DNA of 64,000 bases from JAAYAY01 sp964429355 (GCA_964429355.1 CAYSCH010000003.1:13635-77634); one strand, 5' to 3'; positions 1 to 8,760 are shown, counted from the stretch's first letter. Numbers and translations: made by a program. The notes: generated by a model from the sequence alone, not told the origin.

Positions 1-1535
1 TCGACTTTGAACAGTTGGCTGGATCGAAGTCGCCGCTGGCTGTCACGCAATTCGCGAATGTCGATGATATCACCCGGTTCGAGTGACAGGCGATTCAGGA
101 CCGTAGTGATCTGCGTGTGCGGAAAATCTCCCGCAATGTTGACGTCGATCTTGCCGACGCGGTATCGCTCTCCCTCTTCGATTCGGTAAACCAGGTCCAG
201 GTGACCAGGCTCCTCGTCAAATATGATCTCCGGCTTGACATCGGCGAAGACGTGGCCGACGGCTCCATAGCGGTCCTTGATCGCGTTCTCATCCCGTCGC
301 ATCCAGTCTTCGCGATAGAACTGTCCCTCTTTGATCTCCACGACACGCAGAAGCTCTGCTGTGTCAATTCGCTTGTTGCCGATTACGGAAAGACTGCGGA
401 CGGAGTACCGGGGTCCCTCGTCGATCACGAACTTGAGCGTGACCCAGTCGCGCTGGTCATTCAGCGGATACTCCTCCACGAGACTGCCGACCCTCGCGCG
501 GAAGAACCCCAGGTCATGATAGTACTCAACCAGGCGATCTTCATCTTCCTGGATCTGCCTGCGATTCACCTCGCCACCAAACAACCACACCACGCCCTGC
601 TTGGATTTGATCTGCGTGCGCAGCCGAGCCTCGCTGGCAATCGTATTTCCTTCGAAGCTGGTCCACAGAATCGTCTTCTTGGAGCCCTCGTTGATAACGA
701 AGACGACCCGTTCATCCGTGGCCTGGTCGCCCTCGTGAAGACTTACGCGGGCGTCTACAAATCCCTTCTCTTGATAGAAGGCTTCGAGGCGGCTTCGAGC
801 TTCCTCGATGGCAAACGGTTCGAGCGGGTCCCCTGCCTTGATCTTCGCCTCCTTCGATAGGGTCTTGGTCTTGATCTTGCGGTTTCCCACGTAATGCACG
901 GCCTTGATCGTCGCTCGCTCAAATACGTCGAAAACAACGATCCGACCTGCCCCATTCGGCGCATCCTGGTACTGAGCCCTCACGCTGTCGACAAGACCCG
1001 AACGATTCAACCGGCGTACGTCCTGTTCGACGGTCTCCGCGTTGTAGGCCCGGTTTGGCTTGGTGTATATGTAACGCATGATTTTCTCGGTCGGCGTTCG
1101 CTTGTTGCCGACAACTCGGACATCGACCACCAGATCGGAAGGCCGGTCAGGGACAAGACCAGACAGCCCGGGGGGGGCATCGGGAATCGTTCCGGCGGCG
1201 GGAGGAATGGCAGGTACGGCGGTCAGGCCGCTGAACGAGGCTGGCTGCGCAGGAATGTAGCCGGGCATTTGCGGCGCCGCGGGCTGCTGCGCATAGGGCG
1301 ATTGCGAGCCAGGATACACCGGTGTCTGCAGGGAGGGCAGAGACTGAGCACAGGCCGTGCCCGCCACGCCGGATAACCATAACAGCGCCAGGAAACAGGC
1401 TTTTGAAAGACAGCTCAGGAAGGGGATCGCGACGTCGAACGCCGTCTTCCGCCGAGCAGGGGAACCACGCCTGGCACAGGACATCGCCGGCGAACCGAAC
1501 CTGTTTCCCAACCGCATGTCAGGGATTGCGACCAT
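1..1535 (-). CDS. bamA: BamA/D15-family outer membrane assembly protein, N-terminal part (cut by window edge)
   Basis: BamA inserts beta-barrel proteins into the outer membrane. The gene runs off the left edge, so about 511 N-terminal codons are present and the barrel is missing. After a basic N-terminus comes a signal peptide core (FLALLWLSGVAGTACA), then a Pro/Gln-rich linker, then tandem POTRA repeats. Each repeat opens with a G-N motif: VVGNKRTPTEKI, YVGNRKIKTKTL, FEGNTIASEARL, VIGNKRIDTAEL. I chose the ATG at 1535 because AAGGA lies 5 nt upstream. In-frame ATGs at 1517 and 1484 are alternatives, and 1484 gives a more usual signal-peptide length. It is the last gene of the housekeeping run, 293 nt after dnaB. 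The repeats are seen directly; the BamA name (rather than another POTRA protein) is inferred from their number and arrangement. Confidence 0.85.
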   Translation of the reverse strand, partial: MVAIPDMRLGNRFGSPAMSCARRGSPARRKTAFDVAIPFLSCLSKACFLALLWLSGVAGTACAQSLPSLQTPVYPGSQSPYAQQPAAPQMPGYIPAQPASFSGLTAVPAIPPAAGTIPDAPPGLSGLVPDRPSDLVVDVRVVGNKRTPTEKIMRYIYTKPNRAYNAETVEQDVRRLNRSGLVDSVRAQYQDAPNGAGRIVVFDVFERATIKAVHYVGNRKIKTKTLSKEAKIKAGDPLEPFAIEEARSRLEAFYQEKGFVDARVSLHEGDQATDERVVFVINEGSKKTILWTSFEGNTIASEARLRTQIKSKQGVVWLFGGEVNRRQIQEDEDRLVEYYHDLGFFRARVGSLVEEYPLNDQRDWVTLKFVIDEGPRYSVRSLSVIGNKRIDTAELLRVVEIKEGQFYREDWMRRDENAIKDRYGAVGHVFADVKPEIIFDEEPGHLDLVYRIEEGERYRVGKIDVNIAGDFPHTQITTVLNRLSLEPGDIIDIRELRDSQRRLRSSQLFKV

Positions 1536-1828
1536 CGGGATCCTTCCCGCCTCTCGGTTGTTGATTGTCGAGACCTGCGCCACTCCTTGGCGCCAGACCG
1601 GTTGCTTTCCAAATTACGCGTCCCCCGAGCAAAGGGTTCGCACCACGCAAGCTGCCAACCGCTACCGTCTGTTTCTGCGGCTGCGCCGTCAACGATCAAC
1701 GCATCGGGGCGCGCAGAGTCTTCCGAGGACTTTTCAAGAGGAGTACAAATACAGAATGCCCCCAGATGGGGCAAGGCGGAAATGCAGTTTTGATGCCTCG
1801 ATTTGCTGCATTTGGACCAGAACTGGAC

Positions 1829-3268
1829 TCAGAAGTCGTCGCCTCCGCCCCCCCCGCCAAAGCTGTCGAATTCGTCATAACGGTCGACTGCCCTGTTCTC
1901 GAAACGCGTGAATTCCTGGCGCCAAGTCAGTTTCACGTCGTCGGTGGGACCGTTTCGCTGTTTGGCGACAATCAGATCGGCCTTGCCGGCAAGCTCCCGT
2001 TCCTTGGCCTCCTCGTGCGTCATGTAATACTCTTCGCGGTGAACAAACATGACCACGTCGGCATCCTGTTCGATCGCCCCCGATTCCCGCAAATGGCTCA
2101 TCCTGGGCCGGTTGTCCTTCGTAGCCTCCGCCTGCCTGTTAAGCTGGGCAAGACAGAGAACCGGTACCGCCAATTCACGGGCAAGTCCTTTCAATCGCCT
2201 TGCGATCTTGGCGACCTGCTCCTGACGTGGATCGGACGAATTCTCCGGCTCGATCAACTGCAGGTAGTCGATCACGACCAGCCCGAGGTTCTCGCGCCGC
2301 TTGAGACGCCTTGCCGTCGCGGCAATCTCGGTGATTGTGCGGCTTGGCGAATCGTCGATAAACAGCGGCGCTTTGCTCAGTTCCGCCGAGGCCTTCACGA
2401 GGTCCTCCCGATCCTCCGCGGTAAGGTACCCGCCGCGGAACTTGCGGCCATCGATCTTGCCCCGGGCACACAGCATACGCTGGCCCAATTCGAGGCGGGC
2501 CATTTCCAGACTGACCATCAGAGTCGTCACCCCGGACTCGACCGCCACATGGTCGGCGATGTTTGTGGCGAGTGCAGTCTTTCCCATACTCGGCCGGGCC
2601 GCGAGAATGATCAACTCCGAACCGTGAAGCCCCCCCGTGAGATTGTCGTAGTCGGTAAAACCGGTGGGCACGCCGGTCGCGCCACCATGCTTCATGCGAT
2701 GGTCGATGTGGGCATAGGCCTCGACCATGACATCGTGCATGCTCGCCAGTTGATCGGAACTGCGTTCATCGTGAACAGCGAAAATCTTTTCTTCGGCACG
2801 CCCGACCAATTCCCGCGGGTTATGAGTGGGATCGTAGGCGTCGCGGAGGATTTCGGTGCTCGCGTGGATCAGCGAGCGGAGCGTGGCCTTGTCGCGAACG
2901 ATCTCGGCATAGTAATTCGCGTGAGACGGGACCGCCACCGCCTGGAGAACTTCGCTCAGAAAAGCTACGCCGCCGATTGCTTCCAAATCGCCCGCCTGAC
3001 GGAGGTGCTCGATCAGCAGGGTCGGATCGACCCGGCCTCCTTCCCCGTGCATCTCCATGATGTGGTGGTAGAGCTTCTGATGCGCGATGGCATAGAAATC
3101 GCGGGAGCGAAGAATCAACGCCACTTCATCGCACAGCTCGGGATCAAGCAATAAGCTGCCGAGAACGCCGAGTTCTGCGTCAAGGTTCTGGGGGGGAAGC
3201 CGATCAAGGATCTCGGAACTTTCGCGTCCGGGCGAATGGGCCGGCTCCAATCGCGCTGAGGTCGCCAT
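1829..3268 (-). CDS. dnaB: Replicative DNA helicase DnaB
   Basis: Hexameric 5'-3' helicase that unwinds DNA at the replication fork and works with primase. At 479 aa it has the normal DnaB length. The N-terminal helical domain (about residues 25-130) includes PPQNLDAELGVLGSLLLDP. The RecA-like domain carries Walker A (ARPSMGKTALA), Walker B (LGLVVIDYLQLI) and the C-terminal helicase signature SGAIEQDADVVMFVHR. The protein ends in a Gly-rich acidic tail (FGGGGGGDDF). The ATG at 3268 has AAGGA 5 nt upstream. It follows rplI by 111 nt, the usual rplI-dnaB neighbourhood. No intein or insertion is visible. Confidence 0.97.
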   Translation of the reverse strand: MATSARLEPAHSPGRESSEILDRLPPQNLDAELGVLGSLLLDPELCDEVALILRSRDFYAIAHQKLYHHIMEMHGEGGRVDPTLLIEHLRQAGDLEAIGGVAFLSEVLQAVAVPSHANYYAEIVRDKATLRSLIHASTEILRDAYDPTHNPRELVGRAEEKIFAVHDERSSDQLASMHDVMVEAYAHIDHRMKHGGATGVPTGFTDYDNLTGGLHGSELIILAARPSMGKTALATNIADHVAVESGVTTLMVSLEMARLELGQRMLCARGKIDGRKFRGGYLTAEDREDLVKASAELSKAPLFIDDSPSRTITEIAATARRLKRRENLGLVVIDYLQLIEPENSSDPRQEQVAKIARRLKGLARELAVPVLCLAQLNRQAEATKDNRPRMSHLRESGAIEQDADVVMFVHREEYYMTHEEAKERELAGKADLIVAKQRNGPTDDVKLTWRQEFTRFENRAVDRYDEFDSFGGGGGGDDF

Positions 3269-3379
3269 GGCAATCCTTCTCCGAGAAAAGCGTACTGCGC
3301 ATCATAGAACGCCGGCGCGCCGGCGACAAGCAATCGCCACCGCGCGCGGCATGTGAAGATCGGCCGGTCCGGGCCCGTC

Positions 3380-3925
3380 CTACGATTCCTCAGCCTCACT
3401 GACGCTCGGCACGACCCAAACCTTGACTTCCGAGTCAATCTCCTGGCCAACATGGATCTTGACGGTATAGAGGCCGAGTTCCTTGAGAGGCCCTTCGAGG
3501 CGGATTTGATCCAAGGCGATCGTGATTCCGGCAGCCTTCAAGGCATTGACGATCTCCGGCGCTCCCACCGAACCGTAGAGATGCCCCTCTTCGTTGGCAT
3601 TCGCTTCGATCGTAAGGCTCTGCTGCTTCAACTCGGAAGCCAGCGATCGGAGTCCCGCCAGGCGCGCCTTCTGGATCTCGGCAAGCTTTGCCTTGTGTTT
3701 GTCAACCATCCGCTTGTGATGGTCGGTGGCGATCGTGGCCAGCCCCTGCGGCAGAAGGTAGTTACTTGCATAGCCCGGGCGGACCTCAACCACATCGCCC
3801 TGTTCGCCGAGATGCTCGACGGACTGGATCAGCAGCAATTCGATTCCACCGTTGCGCCCCTTCGGAAGCCGCTTGAATCGGCTGGGATTTCGTCGAATCT
3901 TCTTTTGTTTTCTGGTCTGTACCAT
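3380..3925 (-). CDS. rplI: 50S ribosomal protein L9
   Basis: L9 binds 23S rRNA near the base of the L1 stalk. The product is 181 aa, longer than the roughly 150 aa typical of many bacteria. A basic N-terminal extension (MVQTRKQKKIRRNPSRFKR) precedes the canonical start, and an acidic tail ends in SEAEES. The L9 signature is clear: GGIELLLIQSVEHLGEQGDV, then VRPGYASNYLLPQGLA, the long connecting helix, and a C-terminal domain with LYGSVGAPEIV. I chose the ATG at 3925, which has AGAAGGTGA about 8 nt upstream; an in-frame GTG at 3937 overlaps that Shine-Dalgarno sequence. It lies between ssb and dnaB. Confidence 0.96.
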   Translation of the reverse strand: MVQTRKQKKIRRNPSRFKRLPKGRNGGIELLLIQSVEHLGEQGDVVEVRPGYASNYLLPQGLATIATDHHKRMVDKHKAKLAEIQKARLAGLRSLASELKQQSLTIEANANEEGHLYGSVGAPEIVNALKAAGITIALDQIRLEGPLKELGLYTVKIHVGQEIDSEVKVWVVPSVSEAEES

Positions 3926-4087
3926 GGAACTCGTCACCTTCTTCGTATAGGCTCTTCCGCCGCAAGCGGACAGCGTGCTTTTCGTCGGCCGCCTGCTTTG
4001 ACGATCAACACACGTGCAATCGATCGCCTGTCTTGTTTGCTTGAATTGCTTTCCGGGGTGGCCCGCTCTGCTATCCTGGGTAGGTTG

Positions 4088-4570
4088 TCAGAACGGGATA
4101 TCGTCGTCAGGGGCTCCTCCACCAACGGGAGGAGGTCCGAAGGATTCGTCCGCAAGCTCCGGCTGACTGTACGGATCGCTCTGCTGCCTCGGTTGGGGCG
4201 GCCGTCCGCCGCCACCTCCACCACCTCCACCCGCCCCGCCACGGGGGCCAACCATCTGCATCCGTTCGCACACGACGTGCAACTTGGAGCGTTTCTGGCC
4301 GTCGTTGGTCTGCCACGTGTCGAGCTTCAGCCGACCCTCGATCAGAACCGAGGAGCCTTTCCCGAGGTACTCACCGGCAACCTCGGCCGTGCGGCCCCAC
4401 AACGTAACGTCGACAAACGTTGTTTCCTCGACCCATTGACCGTCCGCTCCCTTGCGCCGATCGTTGACCGCCAGCCCGATGTCGCACACAGCCGTTCCGC
4501 CGGAGGTATACCGGATCTCTGGATCGCGCGTAAGATTACCCATCAAGATAACGCGGTTGAAACTCGCCAC
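4088..4570 (-). CDS. ssb: Single-stranded DNA-binding protein
   Basis: SSB coats single-stranded DNA and recruits repair and replication proteins through its C-terminal tip. This 160 aa protein has the OB fold at residues 1-108, beginning MASFNRVILMGNLTRDPEIR and including TTFVDVTLWGRTAE and VLIEGRLKLDTW. A Gly-rich linker follows (nine consecutive Gly near residues 115-123), then the standard acidic tip DDDIPF. It sits between rpsF and rplI, the common ribosomal-replication cluster order. The S18 gene that often follows ssb is absent, since only 162 nt separate ssb from rplI. Confidence 0.97.
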   Translation of the reverse strand: MASFNRVILMGNLTRDPEIRYTSGGTAVCDIGLAVNDRRKGADGQWVEETTFVDVTLWGRTAEVAGEYLGKGSSVLIEGRLKLDTWQTNDGQKRSKLHVVCERMQMVGPRGGAGGGGGGGGGRPPQPRQQSDPYSQPELADESFGPPPVGGGAPDDDIPF

Positions 4571-4724
4571 TGTCTCGACTCCCTACGCTCTTGAACCACC
4601 CGTCGGAACCAAGGGGATGACCAATCGTCCGCGAGATTTCGCATCCCCGACGATACGACCGATCCACATCGCGTCAACAGCGACCGACCGGACTCCCTAC
4701 CCAAGGACTAACGGCGTCGGCCGT

Positions 4725-5162
4725 TCACGCCTCGTCCTCATCGGCGTCCGTCACGGCGGCCAAATCGGGAACCACGTCTTCCAGTTCGTCCGCATCCGGA
4801 GTTTCCGCGACAGGCTCCGACGGTCTGACCGTAGCGCCCTTCGCGTGCTCGACCAGAGCGTCCACAATTCGGGGATCCACCTTGAGCACCAGGCTCCGAA
4901 GGATATTGTCGTCGAGCTCGGTTTGCCGGGTGAATTTCGGCAACTGCGGGCCTTCCAGTCGGAAATACGTCAGCCAGTACGTACCCTTTTTCTGTCCATC
5001 GATCGGGTAGGCCAAGCGACGCTCTTCCCACAAACGGCTGACGAGGATCTCACCGCCAGCCTCCTCAATCATCCGGGAGACTGCGCCCGAGACACCGTCC
5101 GGATCACGCCCGTACTTTCCCGAATCGAAGATGAACATGCCTTCGTAAACGTTGCTTGCCAA
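4725..5162 (-). CDS. rpsF: 30S ribosomal protein S6 (TTG start)
   Basis: S6 binds the central domain of 16S rRNA as a partner of S18. I place the start at a TTG (5162) with GAGGAG 7 nt upstream. This gives 145 aa beginning MASNVYEGMFIFDSGKYGRD, which matches the expected S6 N-terminus. Starting further upstream at an ATG would add residues unlike S6 and overlap pth. The core includes GGEILVSRLWEERRLAYPI and KKGTYWLTYFRLEG, and the tail is acidic. It lies 20 nt after pth and 154 nt before ssb. The partner gene rpsR is not in the window. Confidence 0.94.
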   Translation of the reverse strand: MASNVYEGMFIFDSGKYGRDPDGVSGAVSRMIEEAGGEILVSRLWEERRLAYPIDGQKKGTYWLTYFRLEGPQLPKFTRQTELDDNILRSLVLKVDPRIVDALVEHAKGATVRPSEPVAETPDADELEDVVPDLAAVTDADEDEA

Positions 5163-5175
5163 AGCTACACTCCTC
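5162..5175 (-). promoter_or_regulatory. Ribosome-binding site deciding the TTG start of rpsF
   Basis: On the minus strand GAGGAG (5170-5175) lies 7 nt before the TTG at 5162-5160. No in-frame ATG near the conserved S6 start has comparable spacing, so this site fixes the start. Confidence 0.7.
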
Positions 5176-5182
5176 GTTGGCC

Positions 5183-5740
5183 TCAGTTGAATTGATTCAT
5201 GCACGTGTCGATTCCTTCGCGAGCCCAGACTACCGCGGCATCTGCCGCTCTGTGGATCGCTGGATCGACCTCTGCCTGTTCTTCCCGCGTGAACCTTCCC
5301 AGAACGTAGTCAGCTGCGTCCCAACCGTCCGGCGGCGATCCGATTCCGATCCGAAGCCGCGACAGTTCTTCCGTGCCCAGTCGCCGGATCACGTCCGCCA
5401 GTCCTTTCTGCCCTCCAGAGGACCCTTTGACGCGAATCCGCAACTTGGCAAGTGGCAAATTGATGTCGTCGCAAACGATCAAAATCTCGTCGTCGGCAAG
5501 CTTGTAGAAGTCCCTCGCAGCTAGAACACTCGCTCCACTTCGGTTCATATAGGTTGCTGGACAGAGCAACACGAGCTTCTCGCCCGCAATCTTCGTCTCG
5601 GCAACCTGGCCGTCAAATCTCGCTCTTGGTTTCTCGGTTCCAAGGCGTCGCGCCATCTCGGCTACGACCTCGAAACCTACATTGTGGCGGGTCCCCGAGT
5701 ACTTTCGCCCGGGGTTGCCCAATCCGACGACCAGTTTCAT
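5183..5740 (-). CDS. pth: Peptidyl-tRNA hydrolase
   Basis: Cleaves peptidyl-tRNAs that drop off the ribosome, recycling tRNA. It is 185 aa, the usual length. The N-terminus MKLVVGLGNPGRKYSGTRHN contains the conserved Asn of GNPG and the catalytic His of TRHN. The CDDINLPLAKLRIR block supplies the active-site Asp, followed by the SSGGQKGLADVIRRLG signature. It sits between rplY and rpsF; the ctc/rplY-pth neighbourhood is also common in Firmicutes. No oddities. Confidence 0.97.
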   Translation of the reverse strand: MKLVVGLGNPGRKYSGTRHNVGFEVVAEMARRLGTEKPRARFDGQVAETKIAGEKLVLLCPATYMNRSGASVLAARDFYKLADDEILIVCDDINLPLAKLRIRVKGSSGGQKGLADVIRRLGTEELSRLRIGIGSPPDGWDAADYVLGRFTREEQAEVDPAIHRAADAAVVWAREGIDTCMNQFN

Positions 5741-5794
5741 CCCACCAAGCTCCTTCGCCGACCCGTGCCGCCAGGCGGCACGGACTCGCGTGGG

Positions 5795-6421
5795 CTAGGA
5801 CTCGGATTCTTCCTCGTCGCCTTTCTTTCGCCCGATCACTTCCGGCTCGATTTCGCCCGCGACAACCTCTTCCTCCACCTGTTCGGTTACCTCGACGCAC
5901 TGAACGATGTCGTGCTCAGGATCCGCGAAGACTTTCGCCCCTGGCGGAAGTTCCAGACTGGCGACGGTAATCGAACCATTCAAGCCGAGATCGTTGATGT
6001 TGACCGTCAGCTTCTCGGGAATGTCGGCCGCCTCGCACTCCAACTCGATCTCGTGAATCAACTGCTTCACCACACCGCCTTCCTTCACGCCCGGCGCCTC
6101 GCCACGCAATTCGACGGTCACCTGCACCGTGACTTTCTCATGGGCAGAGATCCGCGAAAAATCGACATGAAGGACATGATTGCCCCACGCATCCCATTGG
6201 CATTCGCGAATGAACGCCGATTCGTTCACCGCCCCCGCCAGGCTCACCATGCGACTGCCATGACGGATCATCGCGTTGAACTGATCGGCCGGTACGGCCA
6301 AACTCACCGGTTTCTGCCCGTGGCCGTAAAGGACCGCCGGAATCTGGCCGCAGGCGCGGAGCCGCCGGTTGTTTAGTTTCCCTCGCATCTCGCGAGATTC
6401 CACTTTCAATGTCTCGGACAT
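5795..6421 (-). CDS. rplY: 50S ribosomal protein L25/general stress protein Ctc
   Basis: The L25 N-terminal domain binds 5S rRNA; the long TL5/CTC form has a second beta domain. At 208 aa this is the long form. The RNA-binding domain covers about residues 1-95 (SREMRGKLNNRRLRACGQIPAVLYGHG-like start). The CTC domain covers about 96-190 and includes DLGLNGSITVASLELPPGAK. The tail is acidic (EEESES). The start is the ATG at 6421, with GAGGA 5 nt upstream. It sits between prs and pth, matching the glmU-prs-ctc-pth order known from Bacillus. Confidence 0.94.
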   Translation of the reverse strand: MSETLKVESREMRGKLNNRRLRACGQIPAVLYGHGQKPVSLAVPADQFNAMIRHGSRMVSLAGAVNESAFIRECQWDAWGNHVLHVDFSRISAHEKVTVQVTVELRGEAPGVKEGGVVKQLIHEIELECEAADIPEKLTVNINDLGLNGSITVASLELPPGAKVFADPEHDIVQCVEVTEQVEEEVVAGEIEPEVIGRKKGDEEESES

Positions 6422-6592
6422 CGAATTCCTCAGCAATCAGGCTGCTTGAATAACCTTGTTCGATCCACTCACGCGCCAGCGTGACCGGTCGCGTCTTCCA
6501 CGTGCCAACGCTCGGGCAGGGCTCCACCCACATGGGCGAAACTGCTTATTGTGGCGGATTTTCACGGAAATACAACCCCACCGGGTCACCTT

Positions 6593-7561
6593 TCAGCGAC
6601 TCTCCTTACGAGCATCCCGCCGAAACAACCCGCTGACCGACTCATTCCGGTGAATCCGCTTGATCGCCTCCCCCAAAAGTGGGGCAACAGTCAACACCCG
6701 GATCCGATCCAGACGCCGCTCTGGGGGCAAGGGAATCGTGTCGGTCACCACAACTCCTTCAACCGGAGCCTCTCGAATCCGGTTGATCGCATCGCCGCAC
6801 AGGACGCCGTGAGTAGCCGCAAGATACACAAGCCTTGCGCCGGCGTTCTTCACCATCTTCGCGGCACCGCAAATCGACCCGGCGGTGCTGATCATGTCGT
6901 CAAAGATCAGCGCGATTTTGCCGGCCACCGGTCCGCCGATCAGATTGGCCTGGTCTGTGGAGTGCGCACTGGACCGACGTTTGTCGACGATCGCAACCGG
7001 CGCCTTCAGGTCGGCCGCATGACTCAGGGCCCGCTTGATGCTCCCTTCGTCCGGGCTGACCACGATAATATCCTCTTGCGGGAAGTTCATCTCGTGAAAA
7101 TGGGCGTCGATCACCGGAGCCCCGACCAGATGATCGACCGGGATGTCGAAAAAGCCCTGGATCTGAGCGGCATGCAGATCCATCGCCAGGACCCGATCCG
7201 CACCCGCACGCGTGATCAGATTGGCCGCCAGTTTTGCCGTGATTGGTACCCGCCCCTCATCCTTCCGATCCTGCCTTGCATACCCGAAATAGGGCATCAC
7301 GGCGGTGATTCGCTCGGCGCTGGCTCGCTTGAAGCTGTCGATCAGGATCAGCAACTCCATCAAGTTTTCGTTGACAGGATGGCAGGTCGGCTGCATGAGG
7401 AACACGTCGCGTCCCCGCACGTCCTGCTCAATTCGGCACCAGATCTCTCCATCCGGAAACGTATCAATCCTCAGCTTGCCAAGCGACAAACCGAGATAGT
7501 CGCAGACACGTTGTGCAAGTTCCGGATGAGCCCGGCCGCTGAATACCTTCATGTCGTTCAT
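6593..7561 (-). CDS. prs: Ribose-phosphate pyrophosphokinase (PRPP synthetase)
   Basis: Makes PRPP from ribose 5-phosphate and ATP for nucleotide, histidine and tryptophan synthesis. It is 322 aa with two phosphoribosyltransferase-fold halves. Visible motifs are KVFSGRAHPELAQRV at the start, the flexible-loop region MPYFGYARQDRKDEGR, the divalent-cation motif LAMDLHAAQIQGFFDIPVDH, and the PRPP loop IALIFDDMISTAGS. The GTG/ATG choice near the start is between 7561 and an in-frame ATG at 7552; they differ by three residues. It follows the GlmU-like gene. Confidence 0.97.
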   Translation of the reverse strand: MNDMKVFSGRAHPELAQRVCDYLGLSLGKLRIDTFPDGEIWCRIEQDVRGRDVFLMQPTCHPVNENLMELLILIDSFKRASAERITAVMPYFGYARQDRKDEGRVPITAKLAANLITRAGADRVLAMDLHAAQIQGFFDIPVDHLVGAPVIDAHFHEMNFPQEDIIVVSPDEGSIKRALSHAADLKAPVAIVDKRRSSAHSTDQANLIGGPVAGKIALIFDDMISTAGSICGAAKMVKNAGARLVYLAATHGVLCGDAINRIREAPVEGVVVTDTIPLPPERRLDRIRVLTVAPLLGEAIKRIHRNESVSGLFRRDARKESR

Positions 7562-7694
7562 GATTTCGTTGAGACTCTCCCCTGCGTGTGATTCAGGGAC
7601 AGTCAGGCACTCTCACCTGTCTGCCTGGAAAGAGCTTGCCGTCAGGTCCTTCCCTGCCTCAGCCCGGTCCCGGCGTCCAAGCACTCAGGTTTCG

Positions 7695-8444
7695 TCAGTC
7701 ATCACCGCCGACCTCCTGCATGGCGGCTTCCACGATCTTCAGTTCATCCACGGTATTGATCCCCAGCACCTCGCAGGGTTTCAGCACCTGCAACGCCCGC
7801 ACGGCCTTCCCTTGCTTCAGAAGAACTCCGGGAACATCCGTGATGTAGTACTCGCCTTGTGAATTGTCGGGACAGATTCTTTCCAGCGCCTCGAGCAGAT
7901 CGTGCGATCGGAAGACGTAGTAGCTCATATTGACTTCGGTGATCTGCTTCTGCTCGGGCGTGGCATCGCGTTGTTCCACGATCCCAGCAAACTGCCCGTC
8001 CGCATCGCGGACGATTCGGCCCAGTCCGAAGGGATCCTCTTTGTGGGCGGTTCCCAGGATGCAGGCGGCCGGCCTCCGGTCGTAGTCGTCCAGGAGAGCA
8101 CGCACCGAATCGGCTTGAATCATGGGAGAGTCGCCAGCGATGACAAAAACCGGCCCGTCGTGATCCTTGAGGTGGTCGCGACAAACCATCACCGCGTGCC
8201 CCGTGCCAAGTTGCTCGGTCTGCTCGGCAAATTCGAGCCCGGTTCGCGTACCAAGGGCCTCTCGCACCAATTCCGCTCGGTACCCGACGATCACCACGAT
8301 CCGGTCGACACCAACTTCCTCGAGCACGTCGAGCACGTATTCGACCATCGGCCGGCCGCAAACCGGGAACAGGACCTTAGGGAGATCCGATTTCATTCGC
8401 GTGCCCTTACCCGCCGCCATCACGAGCGCAACCGTTTCTCTCAT
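7695..8444 (-). CDS. GlmU-like uridylyltransferase, N-terminal domain only
   Basis: Nucleotidyltransferase likely to make UDP-N-acetylglucosamine from GlcNAc-1-phosphate and UTP. From the ATG at 8444 (GGGGGCAGG-type Shine-Dalgarno upstream) it is 249 aa. The start MRETVALVMAAGKGTRM followed by LPKVLFPVCGRPM is the sugar-nucleotide pyrophosphorylase signature (GxGTRMxSxxPK). Further conserved blocks are EQTEQLGTGHAV and FVIAGDSPMI. The left-handed beta-helix acetyltransferase half of full GlmU is absent, and no such domain lies next to it, so acetylation of GlcN-1-P would need a separate protein. It is the first gene of the minus-strand housekeeping run. Confidence 0.87.
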   Translation of the reverse strand: MRETVALVMAAGKGTRMKSDLPKVLFPVCGRPMVEYVLDVLEEVGVDRIVVIVGYRAELVREALGTRTGLEFAEQTEQLGTGHAVMVCRDHLKDHDGPVFVIAGDSPMIQADSVRALLDDYDRRPAACILGTAHKEDPFGLGRIVRDADGQFAGIVEQRDATPEQKQITEVNMSYYVFRSHDLLEALERICPDNSQGEYYITDVPGVLLKQGKAVRALQVLKPCEVLGINTVDELKIVEAAMQEVGGDD

Positions 8445-8660
8445 TTGCCTGCCCCCTGCATATTCCCCGTTTTTTGTTCGCCCATGGTCAAGGCAACAAT
8501 CCTTTAGTGATCGGAGCCCGCAGGAGAAAACTTCAGCAAGTGAGTGGAACCAGCGTAGATTTGGCGAGTTCCATATCTTGGCACGAAACAAATGGAGACG
8601 CCAGGGGGCGTGGCCAGAATGTCCGGCCGCGCACCACCCAGATGGGTTGCGTGCTCAACG

Positions 8661-8688
8661 TTGACAGTCGATGCAGGCGCGATACAAT
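8661..8688 (+). promoter_or_regulatory. sigma70-type promoter of the arginine operon
   Basis: A consensus -35 TTGACA (8661-8666), a 16 nt spacer and -10 TACAAT (8683-8688). Predicted transcription start is near 8695, giving a leader of about 66 nt before the TTG start of argB. This is the best promoter match in the window. Confidence 0.65.
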
Positions 8689-8697
8689 GAGCCGTTT

Positions 8698-8737
8698 CCC
8701 CGAGCAGTTCGGTCGTATTGCCCGGGGCTGTTTTTTT
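8698..8737 (+). terminator. Intrinsic-terminator-like hairpin in the argB leader
   Basis: CCCCGAGCA (8698-8706) pairs with TGCCCGGGG (8719-8727): 9 bp with a single A-C mismatch and a 12 nt loop. Seven T residues follow at 8731-8737. It lies between the predicted promoter and the argB start codon, where it would act as an attenuator or conditional terminator rather than an end-of-gene terminator. Confidence 0.6.
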
Positions 8738-8760
8738 CTCCAGACAAGGGTTGATCAGCG

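Larger units (their letters stand above)
8445..8760. other. Divergent intergenic region between the GlmU-like gene and argB
   Basis: 316 nt. The plus-strand side carries the argB promoter and a hairpin-plus-T-run, listed separately. I found no convincing promoter for the minus-strand GlmU-like gene and no open reading frame with coding character. Confidence 0.6.

Noticed and set aside
117..860. 247-codon plus-strand frame opposite bamA
   Set aside because: The minus strand reads continuous POTRA repeats here; the plus frame shows no domain and is an antisense by-product of high GC3.
1565..3154. 529-codon plus-strand frame
   Set aside because: Exactly antisense to dnaB, with no recognisable domain.
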